From Chloroflexota bacterium (lineage in GTDB: Bacteria; Chloroflexota; UBA11872), in the NCBI GenBank assembly GCA_026708035.1, contig JAPOVQ010000017.1, forward strand, positions 62,001 to 126,000: a DNA stretch of 64,000 bases, given 5' to 3'. The notes under the pieces were generated by a model, which was given only the letters and a program-made list of their open reading frames with translations, did no database searches and was not told where the DNA came from. The translations under genes and the position numbers were made by a program. Positions 51,317 through 58,975 of this stretch are shown here, in pieces (position 1 is the first letter of the stretch; every line of letters begins with the position of its first letter).

Positions 51317-52366
51317 ATGCGAGAGGACTACTTCCACCGCGTCCAGCGAGAGACGGCGACGCGGGTGTGGGTGAACAATCCCACCGAGTTCGATTTGAGC
51401 GCGTCGGTCGACGCCGGGGCCGTATCCGGCACCACCAATCCGACCTATGGCTCCGTGCTGCTCAGACGCGAGCCCGAGTACGTCGAGCCGATCATCGACG
51501 AGGTGGCCGCCGTTGAGTCCAACCCCTATAAGGCCGCCGACGAGGTCTACCAGCGCATCACGCGCCGGTTCATGGAGGGCTTCCTGCCGCAGTGGGAGTC
51601 GAGCGGCGGCGAGTGGGGCTTCGTGACCATGCAGGACGACCCCCGCCTCGACGAAGACCCCGACCTGATCGTGGATGCCGCCCTGCGGCACCGCGAGGTC
51701 GCGCCCAACTACCTCGCCAAGATTCCGGTCATCGAGTCGGGCATGGAGGCCATGCGGCGGCTGGTGGGCCTCAACATTCCCATGTGCGCCACGGAGTGCT
51801 TCGCCGTCTCGCAGGCCGTGGCCATGTGCGAGGTCTACGAGAAGGCCGCCGACGCCACCGGCAACACGCCGCCGTTTTTCATCACGCACATCACCGGCGT
51901 CCTCGACGACGACCTGAGCGAGTGGGTCGCGGAGAACGAGATCGACCTCGCGCCGGAGCTGGTGCGCATGGCCGGCTCGATCGTCGCGCGCAGGCAATAC
52001 AAGGTGATCAAGGAACGGGGCTACCGCACGGTCTTCCTCGGCGGCGGCGTGCGCGGGACGCACCACTACACCGAGTTCGTGGGCGGCGACGCGCACATCA
52101 CGATGAACTGGTCGACGTTCGACGATCTGATCCAGGAAGACGGGCCGGTCATCGACCGCATCCACTTCGCCGACGATCCCGCCGACATCGCCGAGCTGCG
52201 GGCGAAGATTCCGCGCTTCGCCACCGCCTACGACGACGACGGCCTGAGCACGGCGGAGTTCACCGAGTACCCGGCGCTGGTGCGGTTCCGCAACTACTTC
52301 ATCGACGGCTGCGTGCACCTGGATGACGAAATCGCCAAGCGCCACGCCGCCGCGGCGGTTGTATAG
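51317..52366 (+). CDS. Transaldolase-like aldolase
   Basis: 349 residues from ATG at 51317, with GGAGG five bases upstream. Transaldolase features are RVWVNNPTEFDLSASVDAG, AVSGTTNPTYG at the N-terminus, the Schiff-base lysine Lys135 (NYLAKIPVIESG) and GLNIPMCATECFAVSQAVAM. The C-terminal segment differs from classical TalB. Close relatives include fructose-6-phosphate aldolase-like and uncharacterised transaldolase-family proteins, so a pentose-phosphate role is plausible but not certain. Confidence 0.82.
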   Translation: MREDYFHRVQRETATRVWVNNPTEFDLSASVDAGAVSGTTNPTYGSVLLRREPEYVEPIIDEVAAVESNPYKAADEVYQRITRRFMEGFLPQWESSGGEWGFVTMQDDPRLDEDPDLIVDAALRHREVAPNYLAKIPVIESGMEAMRRLVGLNIPMCATECFAVSQAVAMCEVYEKAADATGNTPPFFITHITGVLDDDLSEWVAENEIDLAPELVRMAGSIVARRQYKVIKERGYRTVFLGGGVRGTHHYTEFVGGDAHITMNWSTFDDLIQEDGPVIDRIHFADDPADIAELRAKIPRFATAYDDDGLSTAEFTEYPALVRFRNYFIDGCVHLDDEIAKRHAAAAVV

Positions 52367-52386
52367 GGGACGGTCTGAAAGTCGGC

Positions 52387-52414
52387 GTAGGGGCGACGCA
52401 TGCGTCGCCCCTAC
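52387..52414. repeat. Palindrome D (perfect 28-base copy)
   Basis: GTAGGGGCGACGCA and its exact reverse complement form a perfect palindrome. A degraded B-like segment follows (about 52430-52455). Confidence 0.8.
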
Positions 52415-52473
52415 ACGGAGCAGGACCTGGACTCCGGCGTTCGCCGGATTGACTGAAGGGAAGTGGTAGGGGC

Positions 52474-53379
52474 ATGACGTCAGACGAGCACGCGGGCGAT
52501 CCCTTTGCGGTCGAGGGCCGCTGGTATCGCGGCAACCTGCACACGCACTCCACCAACTCCGACGGGCGGAAGTCTCCCGAAGACGCCGTGAACTGGTACC
52601 GCGACAACGGCTACGACTTCATGGCCCTCACCGACCACAACGTGGTCAGTGACACCTCGGCGCTGACCACCGACGACTTCATCACCATTCCGGGCATGGA
52701 AATGCACGGCCCCGACCCGTGGTTGGGGACCAGGTACCACATCGTTGGCCTGGGCATGCACAGCTTCGACCGGGGCGACGAGACCTTGGGCCCGCAGGAG
52801 GCCATCGACCGCGTCAACGCCGACGGCGGCCTGGCGATCCTGGGCCATCCCTACTGGCTCGGGCAGACCGCCGCCGACATGAGCGAGCTGGAAGGCTTCG
52901 TGGGGATGGAAGTCTTCAACTCCATCTGCGACCGCAACCGGGCCAAGGGCTTTTCGTCGGTCCATTGGGACGACTACGGCGACACGCTGGGCATCACCTG
53001 GGGCTTCGCCACCGACGACACCCACTGGATGCTGAACGAGCAAGGCCGCGGCTGGGTGATGGTGCGCACCACCGACTTCAGCCAGCGCGGCTTGCTGGAA
53101 GCCCTGCGCGCGGGGCACTTCTACGCTTCGATGGGCCCGGAGATTCACGACGTGCAGATCAGCGCCAGCCACGTGACGGTGCGCTGCTCTCCCGCGCGGC
53201 GCGTGTCCCTTATCACCGCCCGGGCGGGCGGAGACAGCCGTCACGTCGACGGCGGCGAGCTGCTCACCGAGGCTACCCTCGAGCGGCGCCAGTCGCCGGC
53301 TTATCCCGAGCGCTACCTCCGCGTGGAGGTCGAGGACGCCGAGGGCCGCATCGCCTGGTCCAACCCGCGCCCGGCCTGA
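52474..53379 (+). CDS. PHP-domain metal-dependent phosphoesterase
   Basis: 301 residues. The PHP metal-binding motifs are in order: RGNLHTHSTNSDGRKSPED, FMALTDHNVVSD, ITIPGMEMHGP, LAILGHPYWLGQ and GFATDDTHWM. Histidines and aspartates in these motifs usually bind three metal ions and hydrolyse phosphate esters. The C-terminal 90 residues form a beta-rich extension. The natural substrate is unknown; TrpH-like members act on nucleotide phosphates. Confidence 0.9.
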   Translation: MTSDEHAGDPFAVEGRWYRGNLHTHSTNSDGRKSPEDAVNWYRDNGYDFMALTDHNVVSDTSALTTDDFITIPGMEMHGPDPWLGTRYHIVGLGMHSFDRGDETLGPQEAIDRVNADGGLAILGHPYWLGQTAADMSELEGFVGMEVFNSICDRNRAKGFSSVHWDDYGDTLGITWGFATDDTHWMLNEQGRGWVMVRTTDFSQRGLLEALRAGHFYASMGPEIHDVQISASHVTVRCSPARRVSLITARAGGDSRHVDGGELLTEATLERRQSPAYPERYLRVEVEDAEGRIAWSNPRPA

Positions 53380-53408
53380 GTCGCGGGGGCCCGGAGAGCA
53401 GGTCGGGT

Positions 53409-53516
53409 TCCCTCTCCCTGGAAGGGAGAGGGCTAGGGAGAGGGTCATCCGAGGCTCGGGGCTAGGCTATCGACTGTAGATGCAAGGGTCCCCTTCCAGA
53501 GGAAAGGGGCCTGGCC
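53409..53516. repeat. Repeat A followed by repeat G
   Basis: A at 53409-53446 then G at 53447-53516, in the same order as at 28873-28978. The 192-base gap between the PHP and methyltransferase genes holds no gene. Confidence 0.7.
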
Positions 53517-53571
53517 GGCGGGTGGAGGGGTTTTGTCTGACGTTTCCTAGGCCGGGAGGCACTACGAAGGC

Positions 53572-54045
53572 ATGAAGCTCTTCCTCAAAATCGCGCTATT
53601 CACGGTGGTGGTGCCGGGATCGGTGGCGGTGCTCGTCCCTTTCCTGCTCGGAGGTGATCGAGTTGTCGCCGGCGGGGCGTGGCTCGGGCTGGCCGCGTGC
53701 CTCTTCGCGCTCGGCATCGCGATCTATCTGCGCGCGGTGTGGGACTTCGCCATGATCGGCCAGGGAACCCCCGCGCCAATCGATGCGCCGAAACGGCTCG
53801 TCGTCCGAGGGATCTACCGCTACTCGCGCAATCCCCTCTACGTCGCCATGCTCATTGTCGTCGCCGGATGGGCCGCCCTCTTCGGAACGGCCCTACCGCT
53901 GGCGTATGCGGCGGGGCTCTTCGTCCTGTACTCGCTGGTTATCCGCTTCCACGAGGAGCCGCACCTCGCGCGCGAGTTCGGCGATGAATACACGGCCTAC
54001 ACGCAGCAGGTCGGCCGCTGGCTGCCGCGGCTGCGGCGACGGTAG
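53572..54045 (+). CDS. Isoprenylcysteine carboxyl methyltransferase-like membrane protein
   Basis: 157 residues with four to five membrane helices. The C-terminal motif RGIYRYSRNPLYVAML followed by RFHEEPHLAREFGDEYTAYT is diagnostic for the ICMT/PEMT-like integral-membrane methyltransferases, which use S-adenosylmethionine. In bacteria the substrate is normally a lipid or small hydrophobic acid. It stands alone. Confidence 0.88.
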   Translation: MKLFLKIALFTVVVPGSVAVLVPFLLGGDRVVAGGAWLGLAACLFALGIAIYLRAVWDFAMIGQGTPAPIDAPKRLVVRGIYRYSRNPLYVAMLIVVAGWAALFGTALPLAYAAGLFVLYSLVIRFHEEPHLAREFGDEYTAYTQQVGRWLPRLRRR

Positions 54046-54063
54046 GCGGGCGCCGGGGCTCGG

Positions 54064-54092
54064 GTAGGGGCGGGTTTCAAACCCGCCCAATA
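54064..54092. repeat. Palindrome D
   Basis: GTAGGGGCGGGTTTCAAACC continuing CGCCCAATAG. It separates the convergent methyltransferase and tpiA genes and could stop transcription from both sides. Confidence 0.7.
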
Positions 54093-54106
54093 GGGCTACG
54101 TATTCC

Positions 54107-54868
54107 CTAAGGAACCGCGCTCCGCGCGATGGCGATGAAGTCTTCGGCCTTCAGGCTCGCGCCGCCCACCAGCGCCCCGTCCACGCCGTCCTGGGTCAGC
54201 AGCTCGCGCGCGTTGGCCGGGGAAACGCTTCCTCCGTAGAGCACCCGCGTGCGCTGCGCCGCTTCGGCATCCAGCGCCTGGCTCAGCGCCGCGCGCACCC
54301 AGCCGATGGCCTCCGCGGCCTGCTCGGGAGACGCCGTGCGCCCCGTGCCGATGGCCCACACCGGCTCATAGGCCAGCACCAGCGGCTCGGCGGCCGAGGA
54401 ATCGATACTTGAGAGGGCCGCCTGAACTTGCGCGGTAATCAAATCCCGCGCCCCACCGGCGTCGCGCACCGACTCGGTCTCGCCGACGCAGACGATCGGC
54501 GTGAGACCGGCGGCCAGGGCGGCCCGCAGCTTGCGGTTCACCATCTCGTCGGTCTCGCCGAAGTCGGCGCGCCGCTCCGAGTGGCCCACGATCACCACGT
54601 CCGCCACGCCGGCCAGCATCGGGGCCGAGATTTCGCCCGTAAACGCGCCGGCATCGAGCCAGTGCATGTTCTGCGCGCCCACCTGCACCGACGTACCCAC
54701 CACGGCGCGCGCGACGTCGGTCACGGCGATCGCCGGCGGGCAGAGCACCAGGTCGACGCCGTCGGGCAGCCCGGCGCGGATGATGGCGCGCGCTAGATCA
54801 ACGCCCGATTGCGGCGTGCTGTGCATCTTCCAGTTGCCGGCCACGAGCGGTCGGCGCGCGAGGGCCAT
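54107..54868 (-). CDS. tpiA: Triosephosphate isomerase
   Basis: Interconverts dihydroxyacetone phosphate and glyceraldehyde-3-phosphate. The 253-residue product has VAGNWKMHST at the N-terminus (Asn and Lys of the active site), VIVGHSERRADFGE with catalytic His, VLAYEPVWAIGTG with catalytic Glu, and the phosphate loop VLYGGSVSPANARELL. The ATG at 54868 is taken as the start; an adjacent upstream GTG also fits. Confidence 0.97.
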   Translation of the reverse strand: MALARRPLVAGNWKMHSTPQSGVDLARAIIRAGLPDGVDLVLCPPAIAVTDVARAVVGTSVQVGAQNMHWLDAGAFTGEISAPMLAGVADVVIVGHSERRADFGETDEMVNRKLRAALAAGLTPIVCVGETESVRDAGGARDLITAQVQAALSSIDSSAAEPLVLAYEPVWAIGTGRTASPEQAAEAIGWVRAALSQALDAEAAQRTRVLYGGSVSPANARELLTQDGVDGALVGGASLKAEDFIAIARSAVP

Positions 54869-54910
54869 CACCTAGCCGTCGCCCATTGGCGGAGCGGGAG
54901 GTACATCCGG

Positions 54911-55056
54911 TCCCTTCTCCCCTGGTGGGAGAAGGTTAGGTTGAGGGGGATTCGGGACAGGGCAGTCCATCGCGTACGGCGTGGAGGAAGGCGGCGCCCT
55001 CACCCCCGTATCGAGCACGGGGCAGGCTCTATCCCTCTCCCGTCGAGGGAGAGGGG
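54911..55056. repeat. Repeat A copies with nested repeat C, reaching into the nucleotidylyltransferase gene
   Basis: A at about 54911-54950, then a second A at about 54998-55056 split by C (CCCGTATCGAGCACGGGGCA). The split lies between CCCTCACCCC and CCCTCTCCC, the same place as in the copy at 4119. Bases 55029-55056 also encode the C-terminus and stop codon of the upstream gene. Confidence 0.8.
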
Positions 55057-55808
55057 ACCGGACCCGACGGGCTGGGGTAGATCCGGTTGGCGCCTTGTGC
55101 CGCCACCAGGTTGCAGGCCTGCAGGTAGTGCGCGATGGACTCGCCGCAGTCGGCCCAATAGCCCTCCAGGAGGTCATGAGTCATCTCGCCCCGCGCGAGG
55201 TAGGCGTTGTTCAAGTCCGTGACCTCCAGCTCCCCGCGCGCCGACCGGTCGAGTTGGCGCACAAGGTCGAAGGCGTTCTCGTCGTAGAAGTAGATGCCCG
55301 TCACCGCCAGGTTCGAGGGCGGACGCTCCGGCTTCTCGATGAACTGCACGATGCGGTCGCTATCCAGCTCCGCCACGCCGTAGGCCTGGGGATTCTCGAC
55401 CTCGGTGAGCAGCACCTTGGCCCCGGACGGCTGGGCCTCGAAGCGGCGCGCCGCCTCGACGATGTTGCCGCCGATGATGTTGTCGCCCAGGATCACCAGC
55501 ATGCGGTCGCGGCCCACGAACGGCTCGGCCAGGCCGATGGCTTCCGCGATGCCGCCCGCGCCCTCCTGGTAGGTGAAGCCCAGGTGGTCGATGCCGAACT
55601 CGCGGCCGCTGCCCAGCAGTTGCAGAAAGTCCCCGGCGCTCGAGCCGCTGGTCACGATCAGGATCTCGGTCACCCCCGCATTCACCAGCGTCTCGATGGG
55701 GTAGTAGATCATCGGCTTGTCATAGACGGGCAACAGTTGCTTATTCGTCACGCGCGTCAGGGGATCGAGGCGCGACCCCGTGCCGCCGGCCAGAATCACG
55801 CCCTTCAT
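55029..55808 (-). CDS. rfbA: Glucose-1-phosphate thymidylyltransferase-like enzyme
   Basis: 259-residue nucleotidyltransferase for activated sugars. It opens with MKGVILAGGTGSRLDPLTRV, the glycine-rich NTP loop, then NKQLLPVYDKPMIYYPIETL, VILGDNII with metal-binding Asp, and GVAELDSDRIVQFIEKP. This fits RfbA/RmlA-type enzymes, the first step to dTDP-rhamnose. The last about 12 residues (SGPVPSPSTGEG) and the stop codon come from repeat A, so the native end was replaced. No other rhamnose genes are in the window. It overlaps ftsY by four bases. Confidence 0.88.
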   Translation of the reverse strand: MKGVILAGGTGSRLDPLTRVTNKQLLPVYDKPMIYYPIETLVNAGVTEILIVTSGSSAGDFLQLLGSGREFGIDHLGFTYQEGAGGIAEAIGLAEPFVGRDRMLVILGDNIIGGNIVEAARRFEAQPSGAKVLLTEVENPQAYGVAELDSDRIVQFIEKPERPPSNLAVTGIYFYDENAFDLVRQLDRSARGELEVTDLNNAYLARGEMTHDLLEGYWADCGESIAHYLQACNLVAAQGANRIYPSPSGPVPSPSTGEG

Positions 55809-56758
55809 GAACCGCGCTCCGTGGCGTCGCCGCTCGCGAGCACCGCGGCCGCGAACTCCTCGGGCTCGAACACGGCGAAATCCTCTGGCTTCTCACCCGT
55901 ACCGATGAACTTGATCGGCACGCCAAGCGCGCGCGTGACGGCGAACGCCACGCCGCCCTTGGCCGAGCTGTCGAGCTTGGAAACGATCACCCCGGTCACG
56001 TCCACCGCGTCGCGAAACGCCTGAGCTTGGCGCAGGCCGTTTTGCCCGGTCAAGGCGTCCAGCACCAGCAGCACCTCGTGCGGCGCGCCGGGCGCCTGCC
56101 GCTCGGCCACGCGTCGCACCTTGGCCAGCTCGTTCATCAGGTTGAGATTTGTGTGTTGGCGGCCCGCCGTGTCGGCGATGACGTAGTCGACGCCGCGCGC
56201 CTTGGCCGCGTCCAGCGCGTCGTAGACCACCGCCCCCGGGTCGCTGCCCGGCTGATGCGCCACGACCGGCGCTTCAATGCGCTCGCCCCAGACTTGGAGT
56301 TGGTCGATGGCCCCGGCGCGGTAGGTGTCGGCCGCGGCCAGGAGCACCGAATAGCCGTGGCTTTTGAGCAGCGTGGCCAGCTTGGCGATGGATGTCGTCT
56401 TGCCCGCGCCGTTCACGCCGACCACCAGCACCACCTGCGGCGGATCGCCCGCCGCGAAGGCGCGCTCGCCGCCGCCCAGCTCCGCCGCGAGGCGTTCGCT
56501 CAGCAGCGCCCGGGCGGCTTCAGGGTCCTTGATGCCCGCGTCTTGCACGGCCTCTTGCAGCCCTTCGACGAGCTCCAGCGACAGCTCCGGGCCGAGATCG
56601 GCTTGGATCAGCAGCTCTTCCAGCTCCTCCCAGTCGGCGTCGTCCAGGCCGCCCCGGTCGAACCAGCGCCGCAGCCCCCCGCCGAAGCGGCGGCGCGTGG
56701 GCGCCGCGCCCGCGTCCACGGACGCATCCTTCGAGCGCCGCAGCCGTCCCAGCCGCAT
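55805..56758 (-). CDS. ftsY: Signal recognition particle receptor FtsY
   Basis: Membrane-docking GTPase for SRP-ribosome complexes. The 317 residues from ATG at 56758 lack the long acidic A domain, so this is a short FtsY. The N-domain (LDDADWEELEELLIQADLGP) is followed by the GTPase with G1 VVGVNGAGKTTSIAKLA, the insertion-box ADTYRAGAIDQLQVW, DTAGRQHTNLNLM and SKLDSSAKGGVAFAV. The C-terminus FIGTGEKPEDFAVFEPEEF is typical of SRP GTPases. Upstream is divergent from the selenoprotein gene. Confidence 0.96.
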   Translation of the reverse strand: MRLGRLRRSKDASVDAGAAPTRRRFGGGLRRWFDRGGLDDADWEELEELLIQADLGPELSLELVEGLQEAVQDAGIKDPEAARALLSERLAAELGGGERAFAAGDPPQVVLVVGVNGAGKTTSIAKLATLLKSHGYSVLLAAADTYRAGAIDQLQVWGERIEAPVVAHQPGSDPGAVVYDALDAAKARGVDYVIADTAGRQHTNLNLMNELAKVRRVAERQAPGAPHEVLLVLDALTGQNGLRQAQAFRDAVDVTGVIVSKLDSSAKGGVAFAVTRALGVPIKFIGTGEKPEDFAVFEPEEFAAAVLASGDATERGS

Positions 56759-56790
56759 CGCTAGTTCCTGACGTGCGCGCGGGCGGCGCG

Positions 56791-56814
56791 GCGTGCGACG
56801 ATGGAATCGCACGC
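56791..56814. promoter_or_regulatory. Inverted repeat between ftsY and the selenoprotein gene
   Basis: Arms GCGTGCGA (56791-56798) and TCGCACGC (56807-56814) are exact reverse complements with an 8-base centre. It lies in the 89-base divergent gap and could be an operator or an RNA hairpin in either leader. Nothing else in the gap was recognised. Confidence 0.45.
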
Positions 56815-56847
56815 GCAAATCTCAAACCGCATCAGGGGGAGCGCAAC

Positions 56848-57099
56848 ATGTCGCATGGCGCCCGAGTCTCCATCGAATACTGCAGCCAATGAAACTATCT
56901 CCCTAGAGCCGTCCGTGCGACGGAGGAGATTCTGACTGAGTTCGCGAAAGACGTGGCGGAGTGGACGCTGATCCCCTCCGGCGCCGGCGTGTTCGAGGTG
57001 ATGGTTAACGACCAACTCGTGTTCTCCAAGCGCGCGTTGAAGCGGCACGCCAAGCCCGGCGAGTTGTACCCACTGGTCAGCGAGGCGCTGGCGGGGTAG
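56848..57099 (+). CDS. SelW/Rdx-family selenoprotein (in-frame UGA = selenocysteine)
   Basis: 83 residues if the TGA at 56890-56892 is read as selenocysteine. The ATG at 56848 follows AGGGGGAG. The sequence begins MSHGARVSIEYCSQ, then U15, giving the CxxU redox motif Cys12-Ser-Gln-Sec15. The rest continues in the same frame with the Rdx (SelW/SelT/SelH) pattern: RAVRATEEILTEFAKDVAEW, GAGVFEVMVNDQLVFSKRAL and PGELYPLVSEALAG, ending at TAG. Cysteine-containing bacterial relatives have CxxC at this place. A hairpin directly after the TGA and a selB gene at 62928 support recoding. Probable role: thioredoxin-like redox protein. Confidence 0.9.
56897..56930 (+). ncRNA. bSECIS-like hairpin for selenocysteine insertion
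   Basis: Begins four bases after the UGA. Lower stem ATCTCC (56897-56902) pairs with GGAGAT (56925-56930). An internal bulge follows, then upper stem CCGTC (56909-56913) with GACGG (56919-56923), and a five-base loop CGTGC containing GU at 56915-56916. The loop GU lies 23-24 bases downstream of the UGA, inside the range known for bacterial SECIS elements bound by SelB. It is part of the coding sequence. Confidence 0.75.
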
Positions 57100-57154
57100 T
57101 CCCCCGGGGAACGCGCCGGGGCGGACACGACCGAACGGTCGGCGGCGTCCCTGA

Positions 57155-58957
57155 TCAGTTCTGCATCACGCACGTTGGCGGACACTGGGACTGGGGTGTC
57201 GGTGGGGCGCGCTGCTCCGGCATCTCCAGGGGCGACCCTTCGGGTAAGCGCTCGATGTCCCGGTCGTCGAGCTTGCGCACCCGGTTCCAGGCAAAGCCGT
57301 GCGCGGTGAAGATGTCCAGGTTAGGAATCCACCGACGTTCGCCGCCCGAGACGAGGTAAATGCGGTCGTCGCTGTCCTTGATCAAGTCGCCGTCGCTCAC
57401 GTCGGCGGCAATGAAGACTTGAAAGAAGGCCCCTTCCTTCACGACGGCAAACTCCCGCTCATAGTCCGGCGTGCTTGCCTGGAGATAGAGACTGCGACCG
57501 CTCAGCAGAATCTCTTCCGCTTGGTCGATTCCCATCGTCTTTAGGCCTGACACTTGAACCTGAATGTTCTTGTCCGCGCCGAATTCGTCGACGAACAGCG
57601 CATACCGGTGATGCCACGAGGATGGCCAGGTGCTCATGTAGACGCTGTTCGGCACCATGTGTCGAATCTGTGCCCGCGCATGCTCGGTCAGCACCTTGGC
57701 GTGCCCCGAGACGCCACTGATGTTGCGCCACGCATCCCCGGTCATCTGCACGCCGGCGCGCGCCGAAACTCCGGCCAGCAGCGCCAACGACACCACCCAC
57801 ACCGCCGGTCGTACAAATCGAGAGAGCCGCAGTCGCCGGAGTGCTGCCGGCACCGCCGCGAGGAGAAGCGCCAAGCCTCCCGCCAGCCAGATCCCGAGGA
57901 TGACATGGACCATGGCGAAGTAGCGGTCGTAGTCCGGAATCGTGTAGATCAACGTGAACAGCCCGGTCAATACGGCGGTGCCCAGCGTCCATCCCGCGAA
58001 GCGCCAATCTCGCGCGGCAACAACGAAGATGCCCCCGATGATCGCCACGACCCAGATCCACCCGAACTCGCGCAGCACATCTTGGGTGAACTCGCCCCAG
58101 CGGGGCTCCAGGTACTCGCCGGGTGTGACGAATAGCCTGTCCGTAATGCTGCTGCCGCCCGGCGCGGCCGTAAAGGAGAACGCGTGGTCCCAGATATCGC
58201 GAAACCCGAGCAGCCGCTCAGTCTCGGGCTCTCTGATGGCCACTGGGGTCCAGCGCGCGCGCACCAGATAGAGCCAGGGGGCCAGGCCGACCAGGAACGC
58301 GCCGGACGCCAGCGCCGCTTCGCGCGGGCGCGGCAGGCGCCATGGCCGCCGGGACAGGACGTACGCAAGCGTAAAGGGCAGCATGAACACGCTGAGCGCG
58401 TGATTGGTGAACGACAAGCCGGTGGCCAAGGCCACCACGGCCAACCGCACCGGCGATGGCCGCCGGTGGAAGGCGCGCAGCGCCGCGGCCACGGCCAGCA
58501 TGAGCGCCATCTGCAAACTGAAGGGCTCCGCTTGAACCCCGAGCGTCCAGACGCGGAACCCGGTGCCGAAGACGACCGCCGCTCCAAGCGCCGCCACCCA
58601 GGAGCCCGTGACGTCCCGCGCCACGACGAACAGCAAGACCGTGGCCAGCGCAGCGAACGTCCCATTCACAACGTTGGACGCATGCGCTGGCTCCAAGAAG
58701 CCCAGGGCGTGGGACCCGAGGAATAGCGCGGCCGTGAGCAGCGGATACGACGGCGGGTGGGCGATGCCGCCCAGATACCCCAGCGTCTGAAACTCGCCTT
58801 TGTCGCCGCCGTTCACATACGGCACCGCGCTCAGCCAGTAGAACGGCAACGCCAACCCGGCCAGCACCACGATCGGCAGCCAAAACTGAAAGTGCGGCTG
58901 GGCGGAAACGGCCCCATAGGCCACTCGAATCCGGCGCGCAGCGCTGATTGCAGCCAT
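57155..58957 (-). CDS. DUF2723 membrane protein (glycosyltransferase-like)
   Basis: 600 residues from ATG at 58957 after GGAGG. About ten membrane helices occupy residues 20-400. The first outside loop (AVPYVNGGDKGEFQTLGYLG, GIAHPPSYPLLTAALFLG) carries the Asp/Glu characteristic of DUF2723 and other GT-C-fold mannosyltransferases. A soluble C-terminal region follows; its end (DSDDRIYLVSGGERRWIPNL, DIFTAHGFAWNRVRKLDDRD) is a small repeat-type domain also seen in secreted proteins of related bacteria. Probably transfers a sugar from a lipid carrier to an external acceptor. Confidence 0.85.
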   Translation of the reverse strand: MAAISAARRIRVAYGAVSAQPHFQFWLPIVVLAGLALPFYWLSAVPYVNGGDKGEFQTLGYLGGIAHPPSYPLLTAALFLGSHALGFLEPAHASNVVNGTFAALATVLLFVVARDVTGSWVAALGAAVVFGTGFRVWTLGVQAEPFSLQMALMLAVAAALRAFHRRPSPVRLAVVALATGLSFTNHALSVFMLPFTLAYVLSRRPWRLPRPREAALASGAFLVGLAPWLYLVRARWTPVAIREPETERLLGFRDIWDHAFSFTAAPGGSSITDRLFVTPGEYLEPRWGEFTQDVLREFGWIWVVAIIGGIFVVAARDWRFAGWTLGTAVLTGLFTLIYTIPDYDRYFAMVHVILGIWLAGGLALLLAAVPAALRRLRLSRFVRPAVWVVSLALLAGVSARAGVQMTGDAWRNISGVSGHAKVLTEHARAQIRHMVPNSVYMSTWPSSWHHRYALFVDEFGADKNIQVQVSGLKTMGIDQAEEILLSGRSLYLQASTPDYEREFAVVKEGAFFQVFIAADVSDGDLIKDSDDRIYLVSGGERRWIPNLDIFTAHGFAWNRVRKLDDRDIERLPEGSPLEMPEQRAPPTPQSQCPPTCVMQN

Positions 58958-58975
58958 CACCACCTCCGCGGGCGG

